64,000 bases of DNA from Microbacterium proteolyticum. Lineage in GTDB: Bacteria > Actinomycetota > Actinomycetes > Actinomycetales > Microbacteriaceae. This document shows positions 35,120 through 44,078 of this stretch, in pieces; within the stretch, counting starts at the first letter, position 1, and every line of letters starts with the position of its first letter. The stretch covers positions 930,001 through 994,000 of the forward strand of contig NZ_CP121274.1 of the NCBI RefSeq assembly GCF_029639405.1, given 5' to 3'. Both the position numbers and the translations under genes were made by a program. The notes below the pieces were generated by a model that made no database searches, was not told the origin of the DNA, and was given only the letters and a program-made list of their open reading frames with translations.

Positions 35120-36229
35120 CTAAGATTCTTTCAAATTTGCGGGAGCGAACACGGCATACATGCCGCACGTGTAGCCCTTTCCGCAGTGATATAGCATCGA
35201 GGGCTCGAAGTTTTCGTAGATCCGCTTCATGCCCTTCTCTGCTTTAGGAGCGGCGTGATACCGAATGTAACTGGATTCCTCGTGCTGACACTTTTTGCAA
35301 GCGTCGCCAAACTTGTCAAACGTCGCCGACGATCCGATCTTTCGGTGAAAAACGTGCTGGCCAGCCTTCAATACTGCTTTTGATGAAGTGACACTTGTGC
35401 GTGCTTCCGCGATTCTAGTCAGAACATCCCAGAGATGAGCGGCTAGATCGATGAAAACGTCGCGCAATGATCTCCCCATGCAGGAGATTGCATGAGTGTC
35501 TGCGACGCCTGCCTTCTTCGCCGGGCCCAGAAAAGACGGATCCAGAACGACGACCGTTTCAGTCGACTTCGGCAGAGGGTCGCCAAGAGCCTTTTGACTG
35601 GAGACGATTCGCACGTCCACTCTGAGCACTCGACCCAATGCACCTACCACTTCATTCCAGGCGAACTCTCCTTCTAAACCGCCAGCGCTCACGGGACTGC
35701 CGGCGATCACAGCAGTGAACTCTCTTGGGGCGGTGCTCGCAGGCGACGGGTAAGCGAGAGAGTCTTCGGCAAGCTCAAGGATCAGACGGGCGCGCTCGAC
35801 CGGATCTGCCACATCGAACGGAACGACCGAGGCGCTGTGCGCTGTGACCTCACCCTTGCGAGGGCCGGAGAGGGTGAGGCGCGCACGCACCACGACGCGG
35901 AGGCAATCATCCCCCTCGACCCCTTGCACGAGGGCGGCTTGCAGCAGAGCACCTGTTTGAGTGTTCGACATGGCGACGGTCGGCGAAGTGAGGGCTACGC
36001 CCACACATGGCTCCGCGCCCTCCTCAGAGACGCCGGCGGCTATCAGATCCTGAACCAAGCCTTCTACGAAGTCGGACCCGACGCGAGTTGTGGACAGAAC
36101 CTGCATCGGCGCACGGGAGGCCCCCGGAGGGCCCTCAAACGCCTGAACCGCTGTCAGCCCACTTGCCACGCGCACCGGCTCGAGGTGGTCGACGGCGTCG
36201 GCCGACCAGCGCGGTTTGGGTTTCGCCAT
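35120..36229 (-). CDS. Unknown protein with Cys-rich C-terminus, module gene 2
   Basis: A 369-residue soluble protein, not recognised. The first 230 residues look like mixed alpha/beta folds. The C-terminal part (about 285-369) has CKKCQHEES and later YHCGKGYTCGMY, with HVFHRK before, which could form a zinc ribbon. There is no signal peptide, helicase, nuclease or protease motif that I can name. It follows the LOTUS-UPF0158 gene by 9 bp, so they are one operon. Base composition is less GC-rich than its neighbours and codon use is less biased, which points to transfer. Confidence 0.75.
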   Translation of the reverse strand: MAKPKPRWSADAVDHLEPVRVASGLTAVQAFEGPPGASRAPMQVLSTTRVGSDFVEGLVQDLIAAGVSEEGAEPCVGVALTSPTVAMSNTQTGALLQAALVQGVEGDDCLRVVVRARLTLSGPRKGEVTAHSASVVPFDVADPVERARLILELAEDSLAYPSPASTAPREFTAVIAGSPVSAGGLEGEFAWNEVVGALGRVLRVDVRIVSSQKALGDPLPKSTETVVVLDPSFLGPAKKAGVADTHAISCMGRSLRDVFIDLAAHLWDVLTRIAEARTSVTSSKAVLKAGQHVFHRKIGSSATFDKFGDACKKCQHEESSYIRYHAAPKAEKGMKRIYENFEPSMLYHCGKGYTCGMYAVFAPANLKES

Positions 36230-36238
36230 GCGCGCCGA

Positions 36239-37159
36239 CTAGGAGCCCACCAGGAAGCGAGCCGGCACCGTGATGACCGAGAGCTCTGCGCCGTTCATTT
36301 GTTCAATCACATTGTGCAGGCGCCGCCGCAGCGCATCGTCAAAAGACCTCTCGGGAGCGGCCACCGCGCCTTCAATAGTCGCTGGCTCAACAGATCCACC
36401 AGATGGTGCCCCCACAGGCCCGAGATCCGCCCGCCTGGCGGGGGAGTCAAACAGTCTCTGCAGCGGAACCTTCGAGGCCGTCGCCCACTGTTGAACGTGG
36501 ACATTTACGTGCAGCTGAAGAGCCTTTGCCCAGTCATCCAGCAACCCATGCGCCGCGAGCGTCGTACGAAAGGCCCCAAGGACGGCTCCGGGTTGAAGTG
36601 CGAAGAGCAGTTCGTCTTTCACGGCTGGCATCTGAGCCGCCGCGAACTCGTCCATCCACTCGGCCTGCAACTCACGCGACACGATAGGTAGGGCCACATA
36701 TCGTTCGGCATCGTCCGCCCAAGGCTCTCCATTAGTCGAGGTCTGGGGCGTCATGAATACGCGGCCATGCTTCCGGTCCCAGCCTCTCCAGTAATCGGAG
36801 GGCTCCCAATCGACTACTGCACGCCAAAGCTCCCTTTTGAGTCTTCGCGTCTCGGCGACGGTTGTACTGGATCGCAAGACGGCCGCGTCGATGACCGCGT
36901 CGCTCGTCTCCGCGGGAAAGACACATGGGTGGTTTCGGTCATCGCGGGCGAGCCGCACAGCCCCGGCGTGCGCAGCCGCTTCGAGATACTCTACGAACTT
37001 CCGATGCCCGAGGGCACGTTCATCAAAATTGGGAGACTCGCGTAGCATCAGCGTCTTTACCGCAGCCGCCGATGCAAGACGGCCCCCGGCAGTCAGGTCG
37101 GAGACGACCGCGGCGAGCAGAGAGTAATTGGCGTCAACGGACGAAGAATGAAGAGACAA
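36239..37159 (-). CDS. LOTUS-like / UPF0158-like two-domain protein, module gene 1
   Basis: 306 residues. Positions about 10-70 (LLAAVVSDLTAGGRLASAAA... FDERALGHRKFVEYLEAA) fit an OST-HTH/LOTUS winged helix, a domain that binds RNA. Residues about 115-235 (AVVDWEPSDYWRGWDRKHG, then DDAERYVALP, then LGAFRTTLAAHGLLDDWAKA) fit the UPF0158 family, of unknown function. The remaining C-terminus is alpha-helical. TTG start at 37159 with TAGGAAGG upstream. Operon with the next gene. It lies behind a terminator-like hairpin. Codon use is untypical for the window. Both domain calls come from motif memory and should be tested. Confidence 0.65.
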   Translation of the reverse strand: MSLHSSSVDANYSLLAAVVSDLTAGGRLASAAAVKTLMLRESPNFDERALGHRKFVEYLEAAAHAGAVRLARDDRNHPCVFPAETSDAVIDAAVLRSSTTVAETRRLKRELWRAVVDWEPSDYWRGWDRKHGRVFMTPQTSTNGEPWADDAERYVALPIVSRELQAEWMDEFAAAQMPAVKDELLFALQPGAVLGAFRTTLAAHGLLDDWAKALQLHVNVHVQQWATASKVPLQRLFDSPARRADLGPVGAPSGGSVEPATIEGAVAAPERSFDDALRRRLHNVIEQMNGAELSVITVPARFLVGS

Positions 37160-37473
37160 GCAACGGCCTTCCTAAAAGAAGATAGCCGCCCAAACTGGGC
37201 GGCTAAACTTCATAAGTCGTGTACTTCATCTCCCGCGATTCGCTTGCAGTGACCGCTCGCAACTCATGTATTTGTTGCTACCCGTAGGTGCGCTGAATCC
37301 TTCAGAATCGAGATCGCTTCCGACTTTGATACCCTCAGCCACGGTGTGCCCTCTAGCCAGTTGGCCGGAAGAAGCAGGTTCGTCGGATGCCTCCGACGAA
37401 CTGAAGCTTATCCCCGATTTAGCCCCCGCGCAACTTCAACACGCCGCCCGTTTGATCCACGGGCCTGAACGCA
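37160..37473 (-). promoter_or_regulatory. Leader region of the LOTUS/UPF0158 module
   Basis: 314 bp without a normal gene, between bkdC and the module. Minus-strand reading shows two tiny overlapping frames (a 13-codon frame from ATG 37269 and MKYTTYEV-stop from ATG 37229), the second ending inside the hairpin at 37183-37205. The small frames have poor ribosome sites and may mean nothing. Confidence 0.4.
37183..37205 (-). terminator. Intrinsic terminator or attenuator in the module leader
   Basis: Perfect 10-bp stem TAGCCGCCCA/TGGGCGGCTA with a 3-base loop. On the minus strand it is followed by TCTTCTTTT, so it is a classic rho-independent terminator. It ends 24 bp before the TTG start, and the ribosome site comes directly after the T-run, so a transcript reaching the gene must pass the hairpin. 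It may also just end bkdC transcription. Confidence 0.75.
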
Positions 37474-38787
37474 TCAGTCGAGCAGCAGCGCCGGCTCCTC
37501 CAGAACGGATGCCACGTCGGCGATGAACCGCGAGATGCCGTCGCCGTCGACCACGCGGTGATCGAATGATCCCGACACCGTGGTCACCCAGCGGGGGCGG
37601 ACCTCGCCGTCGACGACCCACGGCTTCTGCCGGATGGCCCCCAGCGCGATGATCCCGGCCTCGCCGGGGTTGATGATCGGGGTACCGGCATCCACTCCGA
37701 ACACGCCGATGTTCGTGATCGTGAACGTGCCGCCGACCTGATCGGCCGGGCTCGTCTTGCCCTCGCGCGCGGTGAGCGTGAGGTTCTCGAGCGCCTTGGC
37801 GAGCTCGCGGGTGTTCATCGCCTGCGCGTCCTTGATGTTCGGCACCAGCAGGCCGCGCGGGGTCGCCGCGGCGATGCCGAGGTTGACGTAGTGGCGCACG
37901 CGGATCTGCGCGCCGTCCTCGGTGTCGACCCACGCGGCGTTGATCATCGGCGTGCGGCGGAGCGCCCAGATCACGGCGCGCGCCATGATCAGCAGCGGCG
38001 AGATCTTCACGTCGGCGAAGTCCGGCGAGGCCTTCAGCCGCTTCACCAGCTCCATCGTTCGGGACGCGTCGACGTCGACCCACACCGAGACGTGCGGGGC
38101 CGAGTACGCGCTCGACGTCATCGCGTTCGCCGTGGCCTTGCGGACGCCGCGGACCGGGATCGATTCTTCGCGGGCGTCGTCGACCGGCGCGGGCGCGGGC
38201 GCGGCGGCGACCGGGATCGTCTCCTCGCGCACGGCACCCCACTCGGGCGTCTCGATGTTGCGGAAGACGCTGGCCTGCTCGGCATGCTTGACGACGTCGT
38301 CGCGGGTCACCTCGCCGGCGGGGCCGCTCGGGCTGACCGCCGCCAGGTCGACGCCGAGGTCGCGCGCGAGCTTGCGGATCGGGGGCTTGGCGACGACCCC
38401 GACGGATGCCTTGACCGGGCGCTCCGCGGGCTTCCGCCGCCGCGACGAGACGGCGCCGCCGGTGCCGTAGCCGACGAGCACCGCTCCGCCCGGGTCGTCG
38501 GCCTCGGGAACGGTGGTCGGCTGCGCGGGCGCCGGGGGTGTGGCATCCGCCGATCCGATCGTGATGATCGGGGCGCCGACCTCGACCGTGGCCCCCTCGG
38601 TCGCGAGGAGTTCCCCCACGGTGCCGGCGAAGGGCGACGGCAGCTCGACGAGCGACTTCGCCGTCTCGATCTCGACGATCACGTCGTTCACGGCGACGGT
38701 GTCGCCCGGGGCGACGCGCCACTGGACGATCTCGGCCTCGGTGAGTCCTTCACCGACGTCGGGGAGGACGAAAGTCTGCTCGGTCAC
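37474..38787 (-). CDS. bkdC: Dihydrolipoamide acyltransferase E2 of 2-oxoacid dehydrogenase
   Basis: 437 residues. A lipoyl domain (1-78, lipoyl Lys44 in [10 protein letters not shown]), a linker, an E1/E3-binding domain (about 135-175), and a CoA acyltransferase domain (about 210-437) with the catalytic [10 protein letters not shown]. It carries the acyl group from E1 to CoA in branched-chain 2-oxoacid breakdown. Start at GTG 38787 with AAAGGA upstream; an earlier frame to 38820 adds 11 unlikely residues. It is last of bkdABC. A copy of its 3' end is at 34874. Confidence 0.93.
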   Translation of the reverse strand: MTEQTFVLPDVGEGLTEAEIVQWRVAPGDTVAVNDVIVEIETAKSLVELPSPFAGTVGELLATEGATVEVGAPIITIGSADATPPAPAQPTTVPEADDPGGAVLVGYGTGGAVSSRRRKPAERPVKASVGVVAKPPIRKLARDLGVDLAAVSPSGPAGEVTRDDVVKHAEQASVFRNIETPEWGAVREETIPVAAAPAPAPVDDAREESIPVRGVRKATANAMTSSAYSAPHVSVWVDVDASRTMELVKRLKASPDFADVKISPLLIMARAVIWALRRTPMINAAWVDTEDGAQIRVRHYVNLGIAAATPRGLLVPNIKDAQAMNTRELAKALENLTLTAREGKTSPADQVGGTFTITNIGVFGVDAGTPIINPGEAGIIALGAIRQKPWVVDGEVRPRWVTTVSGSFDHRVVDGDGISRFIADVASVLEEPALLLD

Positions 38788-38855
38788 GGTGTGTCCTTTG
38801 CTCGGGAGCCAGCATTGCACCGGCGTCGCCGCAACGGAATGCGGGAGGGAAGGGG

Positions 38856-39833
38856 TCAGTAGGCCAGCGACCGGTCGACGGCCTCGAGGATGCGGTCGGC
38901 GTCGGGCAGGTACGTGCCCTCGAGCTTCGCGGGCGGGAACGGCACGTCGAAGCCCGACACGCGCAGCACGGGGGCCTCGAGCGCGAAGAACGCCCTCTCC
39001 ATGACGGTCGCCGCGACCTCGGAGCCGAGCGACGTGAAGCCCGGCGCCTCCTGCGCGTAGACCATGCGCCCGGTGCGACGGACCGAGTCCAGCAGCGGGC
39101 CGTAATCGACGGGGGAGAGCGAACGCAGGTCGATGACCTCGCAGCTCGTGCCCTCGCTCTCGGCGAGGGACGCGGCCTGCAGCAGCGTCGTCACCATCGC
39201 GCCATGGCCGACGAGCGTGACGTCGGTGCCGCGGCGGACGATCCGGCTCGCGTGGAGCGGCAGCGCGGGCGCGTCGGTCTCGACCTCGCCCTTCTGCCAG
39301 TACTTCGCCTTGGGCTCGAGGAAGATCACCGGGTCGGGCGAGTCGATCGCCTGCTGGATCATCCAGTACGCGTCGTTCGCCGTCGAGGGGCTCACGACCC
39401 GGAGGCCCGGCGTGTGCGTGAAGTACGCCTCGGGACTCTCCTGGTGGTGCTCGATCGCCCCGATGTGCCCGCCGTACGGGATGCGGATGACAACCGGCAT
39501 CTGCAGCGCGCCCTCGTGACGGTTCGTGAGCTTCGCCAGCTGCGACGTGATCTGGTCGAACGCGGGGAAGACGAAGCCGTCGAACTGGATCTCGAGGACG
39601 GGGCGGAAGCCCCCCATCGCGAGACCGATCGCGGTGCCGACGATGCCGGACTCCGCCAGCGGCGAGTCGATGACGCGGCGCGGCCCGAAGTCCTTCTGCA
39701 GGCCCTCGGTGACGCGGAAGACGCCGCCCAGCGGACCGATGTCCTCACCCATGAGCAGGACGCGGTCGTTCGTCTCGAGCGCGCGACGGAGGCCGGCGTT
39801 GAGGGCGCGACTGATCGGGAGGTTCTCGGTCAC
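38856..39833 (-). CDS. bkdB: 2-oxoacid dehydrogenase E1 beta subunit
   Basis: 325 residues. Transketolase-like pyrimidine-binding domain at the N-terminus ([32 protein letters not shown]) and C-terminal transketolase domain. Its GTG start overlaps the stop of the alpha gene by 4 bp. It forms the alpha2beta2 E1 with bkdA. Sequence and gene order fit the branched-chain rather than pyruvate complex, since actinobacteria use a single-chain AceE for pyruvate. Confidence 0.93.
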   Translation of the reverse strand: MTENLPISRALNAGLRRALETNDRVLLMGEDIGPLGGVFRVTEGLQKDFGPRRVIDSPLAESGIVGTAIGLAMGGFRPVLEIQFDGFVFPAFDQITSQLAKLTNRHEGALQMPVVIRIPYGGHIGAIEHHQESPEAYFTHTPGLRVVSPSTANDAYWMIQQAIDSPDPVIFLEPKAKYWQKGEVETDAPALPLHASRIVRRGTDVTLVGHGAMVTTLLQAASLAESEGTSCEVIDLRSLSPVDYGPLLDSVRRTGRMVYAQEAPGFTSLGSEVAATVMERAFFALEAPVLRVSGFDVPFPPAKLEGTYLPDADRILEAVDRSLAY

Positions 39834-40960
39834 TGCGCTCCCCCTTCCATCGCGGCTTCGTAGTCATCGAGCCAACGCTGCTCCTCCTGGATGAGCGCGT
39901 GCGCCTCGGAATAGACACTCTCGAACATGTGCGTCCGCGGCAGGCCGCCGAGCTCGTTCGTGCGCACGCGCACGTCGTCGGCGAGCGCACGGCCCTCGGC
40001 ATCCGCGTCGTCGAAGAACTGCTGCGACGCGCCGCGCGCCTCGAGGAAGGTGCGGAGGCGGGCGATCGGGTCGCGGTGCGCCCACGCCTCTTCTTCGGCG
40101 GAGGTGCGGTACTTCGTGGGGTCGTCGCTCGTGGTGTGCGCGCCGCGGCGGTACGTCATCGCCTCGATCGCGCGGGGGCCACCGCCCGCGCGGGCCTCGT
40201 CGAGCGCGAGCTTCGACACCGCGTAGCTCGCGAGCACGTCGTTGCCGTCGACCTGGACGCTCGGGATGCCGTACCCCGCCGCCCGATGGTAGAGCGGGGT
40301 GCGCGACTGGGTGGCGACCGGGACGGAGATGGCCCACTGGTTGTTCTGCAGGAAGAACACCTCGGGCGTCTGGAAGCTGGCGGCGAACACCATCGACTCG
40401 TGCACGTCGCCCTGGCTGGACGCGCCGTCGCCGTAGTAGACGATCACGGCTTCGTCGCGCTCGGGGTCTCCGGTGCCGCACTTGCCGTCGAACACCAGCC
40501 CCATGCCCAGGCCCGTGGCGTGCAGCGTCTGGGCGCCGAGCACCAGCGTGTAGATGTGGGTGTTGCCGTTCTTCGGGTCGGAGGGATCCCATCCGCCGTG
40601 CGTGAGCCCGCGCATGAGCCGGATGATGTCGATCGGGTCGACGCCGCGGATCCGGGTCACCACGTGCTCGCGGTACGACGGGAAGATGTGGTCCTGGGCG
40701 CGCGCGGCGCGGGCCGAGCCGACCTGCGCGGCCTCCTGTCCGAAGGACGGCGGCCAGAGGGCCAGCTGCCCCTGGCGCTGCAGGTTCGTCGCCTGCACAT
40801 CGAAGGCGCGGATCGAGACCATGTCACGGTAGAAGGTCTCGAGTTCGGCGTCGGAGAGGGCCTCGATCAGGGGCAGATAGCGCTCGGCCTCAGGGGTGGG
40901 CGCGAGGGTGCCGTCGGCCGCCAGAACGCGCACGAGAGCCGGGTCGTCGGACGGGGTCAT
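39830..40960 (-). CDS. bkdA: 2-oxoacid dehydrogenase E1 alpha subunit
   Basis: 376 residues. The thiamine-diphosphate motif runs from GDGASSQGD to LQNNQWAIS (GDG...NN). It decarboxylates branched-chain 2-oxoacids and passes the acyl group to E2. It heads the operon; TAGCGT at 40967-40972 lies 6 bases before the ATG, so the mRNA is probably leaderless. Confidence 0.93.
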   Translation of the reverse strand: MTPSDDPALVRVLAADGTLAPTPEAERYLPLIEALSDAELETFYRDMVSIRAFDVQATNLQRQGQLALWPPSFGQEAAQVGSARAARAQDHIFPSYREHVVTRIRGVDPIDIIRLMRGLTHGGWDPSDPKNGNTHIYTLVLGAQTLHATGLGMGLVFDGKCGTGDPERDEAVIVYYGDGASSQGDVHESMVFAASFQTPEVFFLQNNQWAISVPVATQSRTPLYHRAAGYGIPSVQVDGNDVLASYAVSKLALDEARAGGGPRAIEAMTYRRGAHTTSDDPTKYRTSAEEEAWAHRDPIARLRTFLEARGASQQFFDDADAEGRALADDVRVRTNELGGLPRTHMFESVYSEAHALIQEEQRWLDDYEAAMEGGAQ

Positions 40961-41120
40961 GTACCCACGCTAACGGTCGCGTCATGCCCCGCACCGCATG
41001 AGGTGTACAACGGATGCCGCGTTTCGGCATGGGTTTCCGACAACCGGCCGCGGCGGCCTGTCGCGATGGATACCGCGCACCGCGCCCGTGGCGACCCCGC
41101 GCCGCCAGCGCCGTGTGCGT

Positions 41121-41135
41121 TCGAAACGTTTTCCG
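41121..41135. promoter_or_regulatory. LacI-type operator upstream of the sialidase-fold gene
   Basis: TCGAAACGTTTTCCG contains the palindromic core GAAACGTTTTC with a central CG, like the site TGAAACGATTCA in the GH78 promoter. It lies about 65 bp upstream of the start. No regulator gene is adjacent. Confidence 0.5.
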
Positions 41136-41199
41136 ATCCGCCCCGCGAGCGAGGGCGGTCCTGTTCAATGTCGACGTCCTGCAATGAGGAAGGAATGCA

Positions 41200-43488
41200 A
41201 TGACGCGAATGAGACGAGCCTCTCTGGCGGCGCTGGCCGCCACGACGGTCCTGATCGGCGCGGCGCTCGCCCCCGCCATGACCGCTTCGGCCTATCAACC
41301 CGGGCCGAAGGAGATCGTTCCCGCGGTCGACGCAGCGCAGTGCAACAAATTTCCGTGCGTGCTCTACCCCAAGAGTGCCCAGCTTCCGAGCGGTCGGCTC
41401 GTGGCGGCGTGGGAGAGCAGCACGGGACCCGTCGTGGGGCAGACCATGCCGTTGTACGCCAGCGACGATCTGGGAGACACCTGGCGAAAGCTCGCCGATA
41501 TCAAGCCACCGGCACAACTGTCGAGCGACGCCGCATATGCGAAGTACACCAGCAACTGGACTAACCCGAAGCTCTTCGTCATGCCGGAGACCGTCGGTCC
41601 GCTGACGAAGGGCACCCTGGTGCTCTCGACGGTCGTCTCCGGCGCGGGGGCCAACGGCGACGGCAATGCCCGCAGCGATGTCGCCATCGTGCTGTACGCG
41701 AGCGAGGACGAGGGCACCACCTGGAGGATGGTGAACGTGATCGCCGAGGGCGGCGACCAGACGAAGGATCCCGTATGGGAGCCGTTCTTCCTCGTGTACC
41801 AGGGCGAGCTCGTCGTGTACTACTCGGACGAGAACGACTACCTCTCGTACGACACGACCACCGGCATCCCGGTGCTCGACCCCGACAATGCCGACCCCGC
41901 CGCGGACTCGGGCGGGCAGGTGCTCGTCCACAAGACGTGGGACGGACAGGGCTCCTGGAGCGCTCCCGTCATCGACGTGCCGGGCGATGTCGTCGACCAC
42001 GGGAACGGCAAGACGGAGATCGGTGGCAATCGCCCCGGGATGACGACGGTGGTTCCGACGACCGACGGGAAGTGGCTGGCGACCTTCGAGTACTTCGCGG
42101 GCGGGGCGAACCGTTTCAAGGTCGCCGACAGCCCGTTGGAGTTCTTCGCGGACGGCGGGAACGGCACGGATGTGTCGCAGCTCTCGTCGTCGCCGTCCAG
42201 GTTGGCCGGCGGAGGCGCCCCGGTTCTGACCCGGTCGCCGGGCGGGGCGATCCTCTACAACGCCTCCGGCAGCGGCGACATCTGGGTCAACGCCTCCGGG
42301 CGCAGCGACGGCGAGTGGAAGCGCTACCAGACGACTCTCCCGGCGGGCTACAGCCGCAACCTGCAGTACGTCGACGGCACCGGACGGATCGAGATCCTCC
42401 AAACGGCATGGAGCGGTCAGAGCCTGGGCCCCATCCGCTACGGCCAGGTCGATCTGGGTCATTCCGAGGGTGCGTACTATTCGCTCGTCAACCGGAAGAC
42501 CGGCCAGTTCCTGTCGACGGCGGCGGACAAGACGCAGGACGCGAACCTCACCGGTGACCGGCCCGACATCATCACCTGGTCGAACAACGCCCAGAACGAC
42601 ACGCAGCGGTGGCATGTCCAGGCCAAGGACGACACGGTGACGTTCCTGAACAAGGCGGGTGGGCGCGCGATCGGCATCTGGCAGGGGTCCTCCTCCGCCG
42701 GGGCGCGACTGGCGCAGTGGGTCGACGACAACGGCACCGACAAGAAGTGGACACTCGAACCCACCGCGGACGGCTACGTCCACGTGCGTTCGGCACTCAA
42801 CACGACCCTGCTCATGACGGCCGGCTCGGCGGGAGCCGACGTCACGACGGCGACGGCCATCGACGCGTCGGGGGATGCCACTGCGGACGACGCTCAGGAG
42901 TGGATGCTCGTCCAGGAGCAGCCGACGACCGACGCCCTCACCGGCGATCGGGCCTCCGAGGCCCTGGCGCCGGCATCCGTCGTCCCGGGGACGTCGGTCG
43001 CGATCGATGCCTCGTGGCCGACCGGTTCGATCGGGGTCCCGCGGGCGGGCAAGACCACGCGCGTCTACGCGTTCGGCTCCGCGGTGCGCGACCTCGGCCC
43101 GGTCACCCTCGATGCGGATGCGAAGGGCTCGTTCACTCTTCCGGCGGACACGGACCTCGGCGAGGCGCGCGTGGCGCTCGTCTTCGACGACGGTCCGCTC
43201 GTCTGGGACGGTGTCACCGTGGTGTCGGAGATCCCCGACCCGACGCCGAGCACGACACCGACCCCGACGCCGACGCCGACGGCGAGCGGCCCGACGGCGA
43301 CACCCGAGCCGTCGACCACGCCCGCGGCGGCCGCGGCCTCCCGGAACGAGACGGCCGCCGGAAGCCTGGCGACGACCGGTGGTGCACTGGCGGCCAGCGC
43401 GATCGGCGGGAGCGTTCTCCTCGTCGTCGTCGGCGCGGCGGCCGTGATCATCGGCCGTCAGCGACGACGTTCCCGCGACGCGAGCTGA
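41200..43488 (+). CDS. Surface-anchored sialidase-fold glycosidase with ricin-type domain
   Basis: 762 residues. Signal peptide (1-31), then a six-bladed propeller (about 35-415) with Asp-box motifs SDDLGDTW and SEDEGTTW. YPKSAQLPSGRLVAAWE at the start is also seen in GH93 exo-arabinanases, so GH33 and GH93-like activity are both possible. A ricin-like CBM13 domain (about 425-570), a beta domain, a Thr/Pro linker, and an LATTG sorting signal (723-727) with membrane helix and basic tail follow. GAGGAAGGA precedes the ATG. It stands alone, with its own operator-like site and a 52-bp palindrome after the stop. Confidence 0.85.
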   Translation: MTRMRRASLAALAATTVLIGAALAPAMTASAYQPGPKEIVPAVDAAQCNKFPCVLYPKSAQLPSGRLVAAWESSTGPVVGQTMPLYASDDLGDTWRKLADIKPPAQLSSDAAYAKYTSNWTNPKLFVMPETVGPLTKGTLVLSTVVSGAGANGDGNARSDVAIVLYASEDEGTTWRMVNVIAEGGDQTKDPVWEPFFLVYQGELVVYYSDENDYLSYDTTTGIPVLDPDNADPAADSGGQVLVHKTWDGQGSWSAPVIDVPGDVVDHGNGKTEIGGNRPGMTTVVPTTDGKWLATFEYFAGGANRFKVADSPLEFFADGGNGTDVSQLSSSPSRLAGGGAPVLTRSPGGAILYNASGSGDIWVNASGRSDGEWKRYQTTLPAGYSRNLQYVDGTGRIEILQTAWSGQSLGPIRYGQVDLGHSEGAYYSLVNRKTGQFLSTAADKTQDANLTGDRPDIITWSNNAQNDTQRWHVQAKDDTVTFLNKAGGRAIGIWQGSSSAGARLAQWVDDNGTDKKWTLEPTADGYVHVRSALNTTLLMTAGSAGADVTTATAIDASGDATADDAQEWMLVQEQPTTDALTGDRASEALAPASVVPGTSVAIDASWPTGSIGVPRAGKTTRVYAFGSAVRDLGPVTLDADAKGSFTLPADTDLGEARVALVFDDGPLVWDGVTVVSEIPDPTPSTTPTPTPTPTASGPTATPEPSTTPAAAAASRNETAAGSLATTGGALAASAIGGSVLLVVVGAAAVIIGRQRRRSRDAS

Positions 43489-43490
43489 GC

Positions 43491-43542
43491 GAACCTCGAG
43501 TGGGCCGGTGTCTCCGCGGAGACACCGGCCCACTCGAGGTTC
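43491..43542. terminator. 52-bp perfect palindrome after the sialidase-fold gene
   Basis: Two 26-base halves (GAACCTCGAGTGGGCCGGTG then TCTCCG, and the exact complement) meet without a spacer, 2 bp after the stop codon. It would make a very strong RNA hairpin and act as a terminator in both directions. No T-tract. Confidence 0.85.
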
Positions 43543-43548
43543 CGGGCG

Positions 43549-43600
43549 TCAGTTGTAGCCGAGAGGGACGAACCGCACGGCCGCCATCCGCGACAGGGTG
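43549..43600 (-). pseudogene. Copy of a GH43 3' end
   Basis: The minus strand ends VRFVPLGYN-stop, matching VRYVPLGDD-stop of the GH43 gene at 46880. About 45 bp align with roughly eight mismatches. It is too short for a firm call alone, but repeats the pattern seen at bkdC and the MFS gene. Confidence 0.5.
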
Positions 43601-43682
43601 GACCTCACCGCACAGCGGAACCGGTTTCGCCGTGGCCGTTTTGTTCAAGACGCCCTCACCGCGTCGCCTCTACGGTCGGACC

Positions 43683-44078
43683 ATGACCCTCAAGCTCGGT
43701 TTCATCGGCATCGTGACCTCGGACATGGCATCCTCCCTCGCGTTCTATCGAACGTTGGGCGTCTCGATCGCGCCCGATCAGGACGATCAGCCGCACGTGG
43801 ATGCACGACTCGACGACGGCACGGCCCTCGCCTGGGACACGATCGACACCGTCCGCACATTCGATCCCGCCTTCGTCGTCGCGACGGGAGGGCACCGCAT
43901 CGCCCTGGCCTTCGACATGGGCACTCCGGCGGCGGTCGACGCGATGTACGAACGGATGGTCGCCGCCGGTCATGCTTCCCACGTGCTGCCGTGGGACGCG
44001 TTCTGGGGGCAGCGCTACGCCACCCTGCTCGACCCGGACGGCAATTCCGTCGACCTCTATGCGCCGCTGGAGGCGTAA
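43683..44078 (+). CDS. VOC-superfamily (glyoxalase-like) protein
   Basis: A 131-residue protein with two beta-alpha-beta-beta-beta units. Landmarks: LGFIGIVTSDMASSLAFYRTLG at the start and LLDPDGNSVDLYAP at the end, typical of the vicinal oxygen chelate fold. Such proteins include glyoxalases, dioxygenases and antibiotic-binding proteins; the substrate here is unknown. TACGGT (43671-43676) sits 6 bases before the ATG, suggesting a leaderless mRNA. Its end overlaps the convergent AraC gene by 22 bp. Confidence 0.85.
   Translation: MTLKLGFIGIVTSDMASSLAFYRTLGVSIAPDQDDQPHVDARLDDGTALAWDTIDTVRTFDPAFVVATGGHRIALAFDMGTPAAVDAMYERMVAAGHASHVLPWDAFWGQRYATLLDPDGNSVDLYAPLEA

Noticed and set aside
34902..37545. 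Proven phage-type att sites in the 44-bp repeat
   Set aside because: No integrase or excisionase gene lies between or near the repeats; only the pattern is reported.
40957..43533. An 858-codon minus-strand frame opposite the sialidase-fold gene
   Set aside because: Shadow; the plus-strand protein has a signal peptide, Asp boxes and a sorting signal.
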